A DNA stretch of 64,000 bases from contig JH720327.1 in the NCBI GenBank assembly GCA_000231825.2, forward strand, positions 781,606 to 845,605, in the 5' to 3' direction. The translations under genes and the position numbers were made by a program. Every line of letters starts with the position of its first letter. The first letter of the stretch is position 1. Shown in pieces: positions 12,611-24,763 of this stretch. The notes under the pieces were generated by a model. The model worked only from the letters and a program-made list of their open reading frames with translations, was not told where the DNA came from and made no database searches. The stretch comes from Tetrahymena elliotti 4EA (lineage: Eukaryota > Ciliophora > Oligohymenophorea > Hymenostomatida > Tetrahymenidae).

Positions 12611-15013
12611 TCAAATTTTTTTCCATGGAGATCCAACCCATTTATTAGGGCTTTCATCTCTAAATTTATGATCAACAACACTAATATAAGGAGTTAGAGG
12701 TTCTTCATCTGTGTATTTTTTGAGATTTAGCTTATAAATTTTAAGAAATATTTAAATAAAATTATGGTTAAAATAAATTTACGAATGGCCTGTTTTAAGA
12801 AACAATTTTAGGACCAGAGTTATTTGTAAATTGTGAATATTAGTCAAGCTGAATATCTGAAATAAGCATCAATTTCTTATTAAAAGTTTACTTTTCTTTT
12901 ATTAAACTAATATCTCTTGTTTGTTTCGGAGTCTTTTGCAAAGCCTCTTTAGCTCGTCTAGTTGTAAATAAAGTGGTTGTATCTATTAATGAATTATCAC
13001 CCATTATTTTATAATTTCTTGTTGTATCAAAAGGATTTATCCCTTGATGCACAAAAACTCTTTCATTTTCATTTTAAAATGACCTGTTTTGAGAAACAAT
13101 ATCCCTATTTATCTTTTTATTTTAAAATTAAAAAAAATGAATTAATTTATTTATTCTCTTATAAGAGCATTAATATTTTTAAATAAAAATAATTTAATAT
13201 GCTTTTTTAATATTTAAACTCAATTTACATTTCTAGATCTGAGTGGTGAGAGACTCTTTTGGTCGAAGTTACATTTTTAATTTGGCATAGGCTAAGTTCT
13301 ACTAAGTGAGCTTATTAAACCACTATTTTTTAAATTGACTATTTATGCAACATGAGAAAGTGTTTATTGATTGATGTTAGTTTATGCTAATTGATCTTTG
13401 TAAAGTGGATTCATTGCAATTCTTTTAGATAAACTGGAACTTGAACCAGCCTCATTCATTCGGTTACTTTCTTACTTTTTAGTAGAAATCGGAGATTTTC
13501 CTGTTCTTATAAATGAGATTGGTGTTTAAATTGTGTTTAGTCTGAATTCATTCTCTTATTTTTGTGAGTAATTTTTGAATTAGGGCTGTCTAAAATCAAA
13601 TACTTGATCAGGAGACTATAAAACACTTTTATCATAAGCCATTTCATGAATTTTCTCATTAAAGAAGTTTTTCATTAGCTAATATGATTGGTCATAAAGC
13701 TGATCTATAATAAAAAATAAAGCAATCATATTTGAATTTTGAGACATCTAAATCATTGAAACTTTTGATTTTTAGCTTTCTGCTATGATATCATATCTAA
13801 ACATATTATTGCAGATAATGTAAGGATGCACATTCCATCTTCTATTATCAGAGTTTATTTTTAATTGATGAGGCAGAGAATTTATTAAAAAGTGGCAATT
13901 ATGCTTTTTGTGAATATAAATTAGCTCTTCTGTTATCCTGCAAACACATAACTTTTAACCATACTATTACTAATCTCGATAAACATTTGATTTTATCACA
14001 AATTTTCCTATTTATAAAAACAAAAAACTTTTAACTTTAAAATCTTCATTTTATACTGCAACTCCTCAATAAAAATTATTTTTTTTATACAATTTTAATT
14101 ATTAATTTTCTTTGAATATTTTGAAATTCTAATTTAAAAAATAAAGAAAATTTAGCTTAAAATATACATAATAAGGTTATTTAAATGAAAAAATAAGATT
14201 TACCAATATTTTAGTTATCTTCAGCATCTTTTTCTAAATGTAAACCTAAATTTCCCTTTTAAACAACTTCTTCTTTTTTTTTGTAATCACTGGAAGGAGC
14301 TATTGGTGAGTATTTATTTTCGTAGTTTTTTTAATATTGATAAACATCTCCAGTGGTTGAATCCACAATATAATCATTTTCAATTAATTTATTATTTAGC
14401 ATCAAATCTTAAAATAGTAAATCTGCACTTCTGTCTACATGAACAACTGGTTAATAGCCTTAAATTTTGTCACTAGATTAGTAAATGATACAATTTGAAA
14501 GGCCACCACTAACAAAACATCTTTTTTTGAAATTCAAGCACATTCTAAGCAAAATGTTAGCCTTGATTGAATAATAAATAGTATATTAAGTTTAATAACT
14601 AAAAAAGAGCTTATTTAATTTACAAAATCATTACAGTTTCATAATGAGGTGACCAAGGGAGAACAGACATATCTCCTTCCATAAATACAAAATCAATAGC
14701 TTAAAAGAAGTTAATGTTATTTTTATTTTTATATTAAGACCCTACTTCATATAAAACATCTCCCAAATTATTTTTATCCCTTATGAAGAAATAAGTCTCT
14801 GTATCAGGAAAAACCTTTTACGAAAGGACCATCTAATTGATAAACAAGGTAATTAATTTAGCATTTTTTAAGAGAGTTAAATAAAAAGCAATGAGTTATT
14901 GAATAGCTTATTGTTAAATAATTGATTACTTCTTTCACAAGTTACTAATAATTTGAGAATCTTTTAGTTCCTTTTGGGCTGTTTTTGTAGAAATTAACTA
15001 TTAATATCTTCAT
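12611..15013 (-). CDS. Conserved-looking unknown protein, multi-exon
   Basis: I do not recognise this gene with certainty. Predicted exons, 5' to 3' on the minus strand: 14930-15013, 14635-14832, 14204-14561, one or two unresolved small exons within 13938-14200, 13229-13937, 12783-13112 and 12611-12730 (TGA at 12611-12613). The N-terminus MKILIVNFY and a later stretch reading FVFMEGDMSVLPWSPHYET, then RCFVSGG, have the strand/helix rhythm of a Rossmann-like or class I glutamine-amidotransferase-like fold; no catalytic Cys-His-Glu set can be confirmed. A second conserved-looking block, RRWNVHPYIICNNMF, follows. The C-terminal third is Ser/Asn/Gln-rich and repeats the octapeptide IVSQNR[SP]F in two places ~95 residues apart, then ends near NKWVGSPWKKI. 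The frame, introns and repeat are seen; the fold suggestion is a weak inference. Confidence 0.65.
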
Positions 15014-16639
15014 TCTTATTAAAAAAAGATTAATTATTGTATATTTTCAAATCTGATTAATATAGTTCTTTAATTAATTAATTGTTTGATAATTTTTCTG
15101 CCAATTATATATTAAATTAACTATTTATTACTTCTATTTAAAACCATTCAAATCAACACTTTCCTAAATATTATTAATTAGAACCTCCTTATTTCTTTTT
15201 ACATTCAAACTAAAACTCAATAAAATTTATTTTGATTAAAAATATATTGATTGGCTATAAATTTATTGATGCTCTTGCCTACATGAAATACCATCTTTTA
15301 AGATATTTTCATTTACAATTTCTATAATTATTAAACATAAATATAAATTCATCTCATCAGCTTATTTTTTAACACAATAATTTAATCAAAAATCTAAATT
15401 TTGTATTTACTTTTATATTAAAATAAATTAATATAAAAATCACTAATTAAATAATAATTATATAATTATCTATCATAACTATTTCTCAACATTAAAATCT
15501 TTTAGATTTTTTAAAAAAAACTAGAAATAAATAGTGAGGATTTTATGTATATTAAAAATTTTTTAAATCATAAAAAAAGTAACATAATAGATAAAATTAC
15601 ATTTGAATTTCTAATTATACTGCTTTTCTGGGAAATTTTCTATTTGTATTTACATAGAAAATATTTATTAGCTTTAATAGGAAATAAAAAAATATTGCAT
15701 GAATATTCAAAATTTGTTGTGTATTTAATAAAGCAGATTTATAAGCTAAATTAAAAATAAATTTATTAGATTAAAATTCTCCTAAATATGCAAAAGTAAA
15801 ATCATATCGCTGTTATTTTCACAAACGATTTTAATCTAAGTTATGGCGAGAATATTAAAGGTGATGACAGTTTTTTAAAATAATTCAATAGACGGACTAA
15901 TAAAATTCTAAATAAAAAAAATGGTGTAACTAAAATACTTGGGTGTTAATAATACACATTAGGTAGTAAATATTTTTTCTATTAATTTTAATAAATTTGA
16001 ACTTAAAAAAATTAAAGATGAGCAAATATTCTATATTTTTAAATTTTTTGGACTTAATTTTTATTTTATTAAATATCTGCATATTTTCAATTTTAAATAA
16101 ATTTAAGGTTTTTAAAACATTTATTTTACAAATCTTTTTAATCTTTGATAATAAATTAACTTTTAAATTCTGAAAAACCAAGCAAACAAATAATTTTTTT
16201 ATTTTAAAATTGAAATTATTTTGAAATAATTGTTTTTTTTAAACAATTTTGCATCATTAGCTTATGATGTAAATATTTGATAAAATGAAATAGTTAGTAT
16301 ATAGAAAATTTTATTGAGTATTGTTTTAAAAAGAATTAGATTTGTTAAATTATTGATAATAACCTAATAAATTTATGATTTATGATTTTTGATTTGGAAA
16401 ATTTAAATTTTTTGTTTTTTGATAATTTATTTTGCAAACTACTGAAAATAAACTGTGGATTGATTGATTATTAATAGTAATAGAAAAAGTATCTTTATCC
16501 ACCAATACAATATTCAAATAAAATATTCGCCAATTATATTTTGATTGAATAAGATTTTACTTTTTTTTGAAATTTAAGAGAAAACAGTAAAAATAAGCTT
16601 ATAATTTAGCAATAAATAGGAAAGGACATAGTAGTAAAA
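15014..16639. other. Divergent intergenic region
   Basis: Spacer between the minus-strand unknown gene and the AHI1-like gene, so promoters for both should lie here. Mostly featureless A/T runs. It contains one weak open frame at 15545-16000, listed separately. No other structure seen. Confidence 0.45.
15545..16000 (+). CDS. Weak candidate small ORF
   Basis: A 151-codon frame from ATG 15545 to TGA 15998-16000 under the ciliate code. The first half is hydrophobic (one possible membrane segment near residues 18-45) and the second half is polar and Asn/Lys-rich. The second half has slightly higher G+C than its surroundings, which is the main reason to list it. In such AT-rich DNA frames of this length can occur by chance, and no family is recognised. 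Confidence 0.22.
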
Positions 16640-19600
16640 ATGAATAACAGAGAGCGTTTAAATTATTCTGAAAACTAGCAGTTATTAAATTCGGCTGACA
16701 ATAAAAGGAGATATTCAAGAAGTTAAATGGATAGGGCATCTTATGATTAAAATAAATCTCCAAATGATCATGATTATTATGAATAAAGACCTGAGCGTAA
16801 AGTGAGGGAGTTAAAAGAGAATACAATGTATCGCACCTAACTGATAGATCATACAGGATATTTATAAGATAAAATTTATACTACATGCTATCCCTTAGGA
16901 GCTAAAATAGCTTAAACGTTCAAATCAATATTTAGAAAAGGAGATACATATGTTTAAATTTTAGAAGAAACTAAAAAAGTATTGCAAAAAGAGATTCCTG
17001 AAGATAAGCCTTCATTACCAAATAAAATTTTATAATTAAAAGTGAATGAAATATCAAATTAAGAACTTGATCCTAATTTATCTCATCCATTTGTGCGTAT
17101 TCATATTGTTGACATGAAGAATGGTATTTATGTTTAAAAATCTAAAGCTGATCGTGATTGTTTAATTAGAGGAGAATCAGTAGCACATTTCGATGAAACT
17201 AAAAAGGAATATGACTCATATAGTATAATATCAATTTTAAATTATCAATGGAAAATTAATTAATTAATTCATTTTTAATTAGGAAATGATTTGATTTACT
17301 CTTTTGCTACAAATTGTGTTGATCTTAGAGAGGCAGGAGGAGCTCGTGCTAGATGGAATGAAAGTAAATATTTAAAATTAAATTAATTTAAAAATAACTT
17401 ATTTAATAAAATAAGCATTCTTAATTAATGAGGAAATTGATAATCTTCTTAAAGAAGATGTTGTCATTCTATTTGAAGTGCTTGATTTCAATCCTAAGCA
17501 ACTTTAAACAAGGGATTTTAATAATCTTGATCAAGACTATTTTTATAAGGTAGCATGGGGATATATTAGACCAATAGGTTTGGCTAAAACACATTTTGGT
17601 TTATCAAAAATTCAATTATATAAATATGTATTTGACTCTTAAAAGCTCAATGCCAAGTAAAGAAGATTATACATTCCTCTTGTTTACTTTGATTTCATTT
17701 GGCCTAATAAAGTAAAAAAAAAGATTTTCAAAAAACATATTTTTAATAATTAAATGAATGATTTAAATAGACTAATTATGAAGGATTTCTTTCTATTTAA
17801 GTATCACCTATTGATGTACCTCCTGAAGTAAGAGTTCCATATAAAGCTATGAATGTCTTTGAAATAGAATCAGATGATCATTTCTACGGAGGCTCTAAAA
17901 TAGGTAAAAGCAGAATAAAAGATGAAATGAACAGACAATATGAAGATGAAATCCTTGAAAAAGAAAGAGAAAAAGGAAGAAGAATTCGTGAACCTAACAA
18001 ACCTTGTATCTTCCCTGATAAACTTATGAAGAAATTCATTTCTGCTGAATTAGGTAGAATTATTCTTTACTTCTTGCTTTTTATGTTTGAGTTAATTTTT
18101 ATTTATTCATTTAGGTTGTTTTAGATTATCGTTCAGTCCAAATGGTAAAATTTTAGCTGCTGCATGCACAAAGAAAAGTGGAGAAACAATCATTAAATTC
18201 TTTGATGTTGATGAAAGTTTTAATTAAATATATCAGTTTAGAGGACATAGTAATTTAATTCATTGCATGGATTGGATGAGAAGTACAAAAAATTACACCT
18301 TACTATCAACTTCTTCTTCTGATTTCTCCAATAAAGTATGGAAAGTACCTTTCTACTCATGTAAATATGATTTCATTAAACAATTAAATAAGTTTTAATT
18401 ATTTTTTTAAAGAAACTGATGAGTACATTGATGAAGATGATAGTGAAGAGTTTTATCTTTCAGCTAATATTCTCCATCCTTCATACGTTTATTGCAGTAA
18501 ATTCTTCCCACTTAGAAAAGGAAGTAGCAATCTTCTCTTGGTAACAGGATGCTTTGATTCTTATGTGCGTTTCTTCTTTATAAACTAAGAAGCTATTGGA
18601 TAAAAATTAGGTAAATTGAATTGAATTTTATGTATTTTATAACAAAATAATGATAAAAATAGAATGTTAACATAAGATATTGATTAGTTAAGGAGGAGAA
18701 TTTGAATAATATAATAACTTGTTAGATCATAGACATCCTAATTGTATTGAATTTGATTCTTAATCACTTATGTTTGTTGGAGATTCTCTAGGTTTAGTTC
18801 ATGTTTATATTGTCACAGTAAAATTATCACTTTGATTGATTGATTGATTAAAAAATAAAATTTATTTTAATTAAAAAAGAGTGTGCTTGATGATCCAAGA
18901 AGTGTTTAAAAATAAAGAATTATAGAAAATCCAAATTTAAAAGGAGATCCTATTAGTTAGTTACATTATATTTAAAATAAAAAATATCTTATAGTACATT
19001 CAAGAAATAATTGTATTTGGAATATAGAAGTATCAAGTAAACCTAATATTACTAATAAATATATTGGATCCTTTTCATCAAAGTTTCCAGTCCATTCTTG
19101 TGTATCTCCAGACGAAATATGGATACTTAGTGGTTCAGAAGATGGTAAGTTACAGAATTTGTTTTTATTATTTTCTAATTTCTCATTACTATAGGTAAAT
19201 TGCATTTGTGGGGATTAGAAGACAGAGGTTATGATGATTACAGCATTCGTTCTAATTTAGGTAATTTAATCATTATAAAAAATATGTTATTAACTAAGAA
19301 ATAAATATTTAATAGATAGAATCAATGCATTAGAATATAATATTGATGGTGTTATTTCAGATGTATCTTGGAATAACACTTATCACATGATAGCAGTATG
19401 TGGTTTTGGAAAAGACCATCCCATTGGTTTATATTACTTTGAAAAAGAAACAGATCTTACTTTAGCTTAATACAGAGACTTGAAAGATAAACTTGATCAA
19501 CAAGAAAAAATGAGAATGCAATTTGATTTAGATTAGGGATATTAACAAGATCCATATGACCCAAAATAAGAAAGATAATCATATCAAAACAACTATTATT

Positions 19601-19656
19601 CTAATGTAATTTTTTAATAGATTCAATATCATTTTAATTGTTTTTTTTAGTATTGA
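16640..19656 (+). CDS. AHI1/jouberin-like WD-repeat protein
   Basis: Ten predicted exons give 827 residues: 16640-17222, 17283-17363, 17416-17711, 17771-18053, 18115-18360, 18413-18610, 18693-18817, 18880-19144, 19195-19260 and 19316-19656, all in phase; a further small intron at 19609-19650 would leave the stop unchanged. Residues ~145-345 match the beta-rich region that precedes the WD repeats in jouberin (HPFVRIHIVD..., VVILFEVLDFN, YKVAWGYIRPIG). Residues ~415-760 hold WD-type blades, including FSPNGKILAAACTKK and the diagnostic HPSYVYCSKF...VTGCFDS. AHI1 is known as a ciliary transition-zone/basal-body protein mutated in human Joubert syndrome. No C-terminal SH3 domain is present; the tail is Asp/Gln/Tyr-rich. 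I am confident of the family; function as a transition-zone protein here is by homology. Confidence 0.85.
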
Positions 19657-20628
19657 AATAGTTTAAAATGATCAGAAAACCTTAAATATTAAAAGTAAAG
19701 TGTAATAAAACTTCAAATTAAAAGGAGGCTAATTAAAATGTAAAACAAAAGAATGATCCAACCCTTTTATCTATTAATCTTTCCTAAAATTAAATTATTA
19801 AACTAACATTTTGTCAATTTATAAATTGTTCACTGTTCTTATTATTTTGCTATAGATTTCTCATCATTTTCTATTTCTTAATTTATTTACTTTATATTTT
19901 TAAATATTTTATCAATTTATTTTAATCATCCATTACCTACATACAATACGTGTTTTCTATTTTGGATTAGTTTTAAGGTATATCATTAAATCATTTATCT
20001 TTTTACCATTAAAACTTTCAAAATTATTTTGACAAAAAATATTTATTTGACATCTCCATCAAATTAATTCTGTTTCTTCTAAAAAACTTTCAAAATTTCA
20101 CATAAAATTTCAAAAAATGGTTAATTTATGAACAAAGAAATTAAATTTACAATAAGAATAAAATTATGATTCATTTATATTTTAATTTAAAAAAATTTGA
20201 TTAAAAGTATAAAAAAATGGTTTATTCAATAAAAGATTTTTAGTTTAATAACATAAAAATCTATACCAACGAAATTCTAATATTCTTCTGATCAATTAAT
20301 ATTTATCTAAATAATTTTCCAAATTAGAAGTTAGAATAAAATTCAGTTAATTAAAACTATTGTTAAAACTAAATTTTAAAATAAATTATTAATATAATAT
20401 CATTTAAATTCTATCATTTAAGAATAAAATTGACTAATTAATTGATGAAAGTAGATTCTAAAAAGATTAAATTATTTATGAATTGATGGTGAATATTACT
20501 AAAAATAAGATTTGATTTGGATTGAAGATATTTATTAAATTAATATTTAGTAGGAATTTCTAGATTTTTTAACAAGTAACTTTATAGATAGTTTTAGAAT
20601 AATTATTATAGAATTCAAATAGAGTAAC
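19657..20628. other. Intergenic, no gene seen
   Basis: Sequence between two same-strand genes, holding the 3' untranslated region of the AHI1-like gene and the promoter of the next. Only A/T-rich runs; no coding frame or repeat stands out. Confidence 0.5.
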
Positions 20629-21620
20629 ATGTAGAAGAAAAAGTACACAGCTAAACTATTACAATTATTTTTTTACTCTAAAGAAAAGAATTAGCAAAAT
20701 ATGTTGCTTCCATCTTTAGAAACAGGTTACCCAACTAAATAGTTGAAGTAATCCATCTTAGATATGAAGAAAACAGCTTATGTATATTAGTTACCTTATC
20801 TGGCTTCTAATCAGATTGGTGTTGAGAGAAGTGTTGTAGTTTTCTCTAATAAATTAGTTGATAAATCATATTATAATAGTGAATATGTCAAATTTGATTC
20901 TTACTTAAATCCTAAGATTACTAGATTATCAAATGTAAATTATTTATAATGCTTTATCAATAAATAAATAAATAATTTAAAATCAAAAGCAAACTTTAGA
21001 TGAATTTGAAGAGTGTTCAAGCACAGTAGGTATTGAAAGTAAAGTAACTAGACATACTGATATTTTAATTCAATACATGGATGAAGAAGGTAATACAAAA
21101 GAAGAAGAAATGAGTGGCTTCAAAAGTAGACTTTTTTAATAGGCACTAGATATTTAATCAGGAAGACTTCCTTTAAAATGGAATATTTCTAAGGGACAAA
21201 ACATACTAGGAGAAAAATATTAATAGCTCACAAATGCAAAAATTTTATAATCTGTAAAAATTAATTAAATCTTTGAGAACCAATTCTAAAAATTATTTAT
21301 AAAATAGGCTTTAAATTAGTATAACTAAGCTATAATAGACTATTTATCTAATACATAAATCGCTCCAGAATACTTTGATAGATCCTTAGATTCCTTAAAC
21401 CTTCCAAAAGAAATAAATAACAAAAGATTTTCAATTAAAGATGAAACATATGATATTCATGAAAAAAGAATCATAGAATCAATTTAAGAATTTCAAGACG
21501 AACTAGTAGAATTTATAGAATTAAATAAAAGTAACTTAATTATTTATTTACTATTATCATCATAAACTAATTCAATATTTTTATAAAATTAAAGTACCAA
21601 AAAAGAGAATCATCAAATGA
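20629..21620 (+). CDS. Peptide-deformylase-like pseudoenzyme
   Basis: Three exons, 20629-20934, 20990-21530 and 21595-21620, give 290 residues. Peptide deformylase removes the formyl group from nascent organellar or bacterial proteins, using a metal held by the Cys of EGCLS and both His of HExxDH. The order of family motifs is clear: YLASNQIGV for motif 1 (GLAAPQIG), then YLNPKI, FEECSSTVG for motif 2 (the Cys is kept), IQYMDEEGN, and GFKSRLFQQALDIQSG for motif 3. The last aligns to GF.AR.FQHEIDHLNG, so both metal-binding His and the catalytic Glu are lost (Q, A and I instead). The protein can hardly be an active deformylase. The first ~20 residues are basic and hydroxylated with few acids, like a mitochondrial presequence. 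A ~110-residue helical C-terminal extension has no counterpart in standard deformylases. A structural role, for example on the mitochondrial ribosome, is inference. Confidence 0.75.
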
Positions 21621-22256
21621 ATACTTCATATAATATATAAAAACACCAAAAAAATTATTTATTATCTATTTATTAATGTAAGTTTTATAATCATATTCAA
21701 TTAATGTTTTTGTTGTCACTGCTTTGTTCATTAGAATTTTTATTTCAAACATTATTCCTTTTAAAGCAATCAAAGCAGCTAGAGTAATTTACTTATTTAA
21801 TCAATCTCTATTAGAGTTAAATACATTCAATTTATTTTTCTTTGCTTTTAATTTTAAAAAAAAGCATGAATAGAAAGAAAACCATTTTATTCTGTTTTTA
21901 ATTTTGCAAATGTGAAAAATTAGCCAGTCATGTATTTTTTATTTGTAAATTTGAGATTATTTACTCAATTCTGAAGTTGAAATTACATGCATAAAGCTTA
22001 GATAACCTATTCATGTATAAGTTTGATTACTTTAATTTCAGAAATAAAAATATCAAATAAATGAAATCTCTTAGAGTGTTTAAATTATAGAAAGAATTAA
22101 CTCTATAAAATCAACATAAATTTACAGATAAATTTGTTATTTTTTTATATATTAAGTTTTAGTAAAAAAATATTTTATCAAAATATCATTTAAGATAGAA
22201 TATTAAATTTAAAATAGGTTAAGTATTTGTAAGTGATGTTTAAGTATATAGTCTTT
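21621..22256. other. Convergent intergenic region
   Basis: Shared 3' region between the deformylase-like gene and the minus-strand dioxygenase gene. No gene or repeat seen. Confidence 0.5.
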
Positions 22257-23078
22257 TCAAGGGAAGGAATAGCAACTGCACATAGATGTAAATTGTAATT
22301 CAACGCAAATGAGTTAGCCAGGTTATTTGGAAGAGCCTGTGGCTACTACTAAAGGCATGAAATGGTCATGGCTATGGTGCATATAATGATATAATTAATT
22401 GTCTTTGAAATTTACAATAGAGTGTCTAACTTCTTCACTTTAATCTGTGATTATGCCTTATAGCCATTTTTCCCATATTTTAGATTGATCTGTAAAACCT
22501 GGTTTTCTATTATTGTTGAAATTATGAGTTGATGCTCCACTGCAAATTATCATTGTTTTTTCATCTCTAAATTCACCTAGGATTCTTCCAAGATCATAAT
22601 GTTTCTAAGGATCCATTCTACTATCTAGACTGACTAAAACGACTTTAGGAACATATTGCCTATTTTGGCTATGATAAACTTATTATTAAGTGTGTATATC
22701 ATAAAGAGCAAATAATCCACCCCAAGCTCCATGATCAGCATGTTCAGTAGTAGTTGTCTTAATTGTCATTCCACTTTCTATTAATCTGTCTTTTATCTTA
22801 TTTGCTAATTCAAGATTTGTTTCAAGACGAAAATCAAACTTATACAGCCATTCACTAGGATGATCATGATCTAATTCTGGTTTAGGATTCAAATTTACAG
22901 TTACTTCATCATTTTCCCAATGACCAGAAACAATAATAACAGTTTCTACTTATGGAAGATAAGTCTAATTTTTAGCAAATATTTATAGCTTTTCAAAAAG
23001 ATCAGTACCAGGTCTCAATGTTTCTCCCACAAGTCCATGAGAGATAAAAACAGTAGGAAGATTAGTTTAGTTGCTCAT
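22257..23078 (-). CDS. Extradiol ring-cleavage dioxygenase, LigB/DODA type
   Basis: Intronless frame of 273 residues, the usual length for this family, from ATG 23078 to TGA 22257-22259. The family (bacterial YgiD, plant DOPA 4,5-dioxygenase) uses Fe(II) or Zn(II) to open catechol-type rings. Expected residues are present: His14 in FISHG, His53 in IVSGHW, ADHGAWGGLFALY, the SGASTHNF His, and HHSHDHFMPL near the C-terminus, whose His is the third metal ligand. The block KVVLVSLDSRM..HYDLGRILGEFRDE matches the conserved VQLSID...H...G..L..LRDE core. The C-terminus reads SMCSCYSFP, close to the family's GSLSM.S end. No targeting signal is visible, so the protein is probably cytosolic. The natural substrate cannot be read from sequence. 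Lack of introns among intron-rich neighbours and close similarity to bacterial motifs hint at old lateral transfer, which needs a tree. Confidence 0.9.
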
Positions 23079-23138
23079 TTTTAGTTTTTATTATTTTTTA
23101 ATATTAATAATTATTATAAGAATCAATAAGATTTATTT

Positions 23139-23697
23139 TCAACTTTTGAACCAAATATCTCTTCTTATTCTTTTTACCAGCATAGAAAGTTTAAAGAATA
23201 TTTAAAGATTTTTAATGCAGACGAAAATATAAATTGCCTTTAAAATTTACTTATCAGAACTCTTTTAATTGTTCAATAAGAAATTCTTTTATAAATTTGC
23301 CAAAAATGCTAGCACTGAATAATGAAGAAAAAACAATTCATTAATTTATAATGAAATAAAGCTTATATTAGAAATATCAATAATATTAATCATATTACAG
23401 TAATCTAATGTGAATATTCCATGAATTCTTTTGTCTTTTTAAAAAGAACAATTAATTAATTTATGTAGTACTATTTTAGTTTTTTCATAGTTTCTGTGGG
23501 CTTTCCATAGAAAATCTTCTGGTTAAACTTTAAGTTACAAGCAAGTATATTTATTTATTTTATCATTGAAGAAATCTTTGTTTTAGTAAATAAATAGAAA
23601 TTCTAAGAAAATATTTAATTCTTTTTCAACTAATTATTCAACTAATTCTTTCACATCATTTTATTCAAATCTATCTCTTTTTAAAGAGTTAAATCTT
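23139..23697 (-). CDS. Candidate unrecognised ORF without clear start
   Basis: About 185 codons free of TGA on the minus strand, ending TGA 23139-23141, just 61 bases upstream of the dioxygenase start. The middle has a coding look with mixed polar and hydrophobic residues (for example KELVEQLVEKELNIF and VQPEDFLWKAHRNYEK). There is no in-frame ATG near the 5' end, so either an upstream exon is missing, it is a gene remnant, or it is chance. A TTTAAAAAG acceptor-like site precedes the best part. No family recognised. Confidence 0.3.
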
Positions 23698-24763
23698 CAT
23701 TCAAAAATGAATAAAAAAAACTAACAAATAGAAAGAATAGATAACAAAAGTAACTTTATGAGATATTTTCCTAATCAATCGATCTCTTTGATAAAATTTG
23801 AATTATTTATTTGTTTTAGATGGGAAAGATATTAATTAAATAATTTGTTTCTAATTATTTGTTAAGAAATAAATGGGAAAAATTTGATTTTGATTAATTA
23901 GCAAATAAAAAGGAGAGGAAAAAGTTATAATCTTTTAATTCTGAAGAAAATTTGAAAAAATTAATTAACTCTTAAGAAAAAAAAATTGAGAAATTGCAAG
24001 TAAAATGAAGTTTTTAAATCCGATTCAAAGTTTTTCATAGTTACGAACAAGTTTTTAATTATCACTCTGCTCTCCACCGCATCATGTGATATGAACTCCT
24101 TCAAGTTTTTAACTAAAATTTAAACCAAAAATCACAGAAGAAGAAAAGAAGAAGATACGAATCCCCAAGAAGTTATCCCTAAAAAGATAATCTTCATTAA
24201 CATTTTACTTGCATCTCAGTTTACCCAAAAAAAAACAGTAACTACTTTAAATAATAAAAGTAAGGTTACGCTTGTACTGTCAAAATCACCCAACAAAAAA
24301 AACAAAGGCTCTCATTTACATCTCGCATCTCTTTCCTAAATATATAATTAGCTATTTTTTAAAACATAGGAAGACAAGAATCCATTTAAAAAGAAAGAAA
24401 GAAAGAAAAAGAAAAAAGAAAGAAAGAAAGCATCTGATATTAATATAAAAGAACTTAAATAAAAAGATAATTAAAAAAGAAGAAAAAGAATAAAAAAGAA
24501 AACCAAAAAAGAAAAGAAAGAAGATTAATTAAAATCAAATAAATAAAAATTAAAAAAGAAGCAAACAAGCAAATAAACAAATAAAACAAAAAACATAAGC
24601 AATTATTTCAGGCCATATTTTGTTGGTTTTTTGAAAACTTGAGAGAGATATTGTAAATGAAACATGTAGGTTTTATAAATATAAATATACATAATAGATA
24701 TGTTAATTTTAAGTTAATTATTTGTATGATTCTTTCAGAAATGTAAATCCCAAAAGTTATATT
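23698..24763. other. Intergenic with purine-rich tract
   Basis: Between 24370 and 24600 the plus strand is almost pure A and G with strings of gaaa/aaag, so the minus strand is a long pyrimidine run. The stretch 24020-24330 is less AT-rich than its surroundings but holds no convincing frame. This lies beyond the 3' end of the minus-strand leucine-rich gene. Confidence 0.5.
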
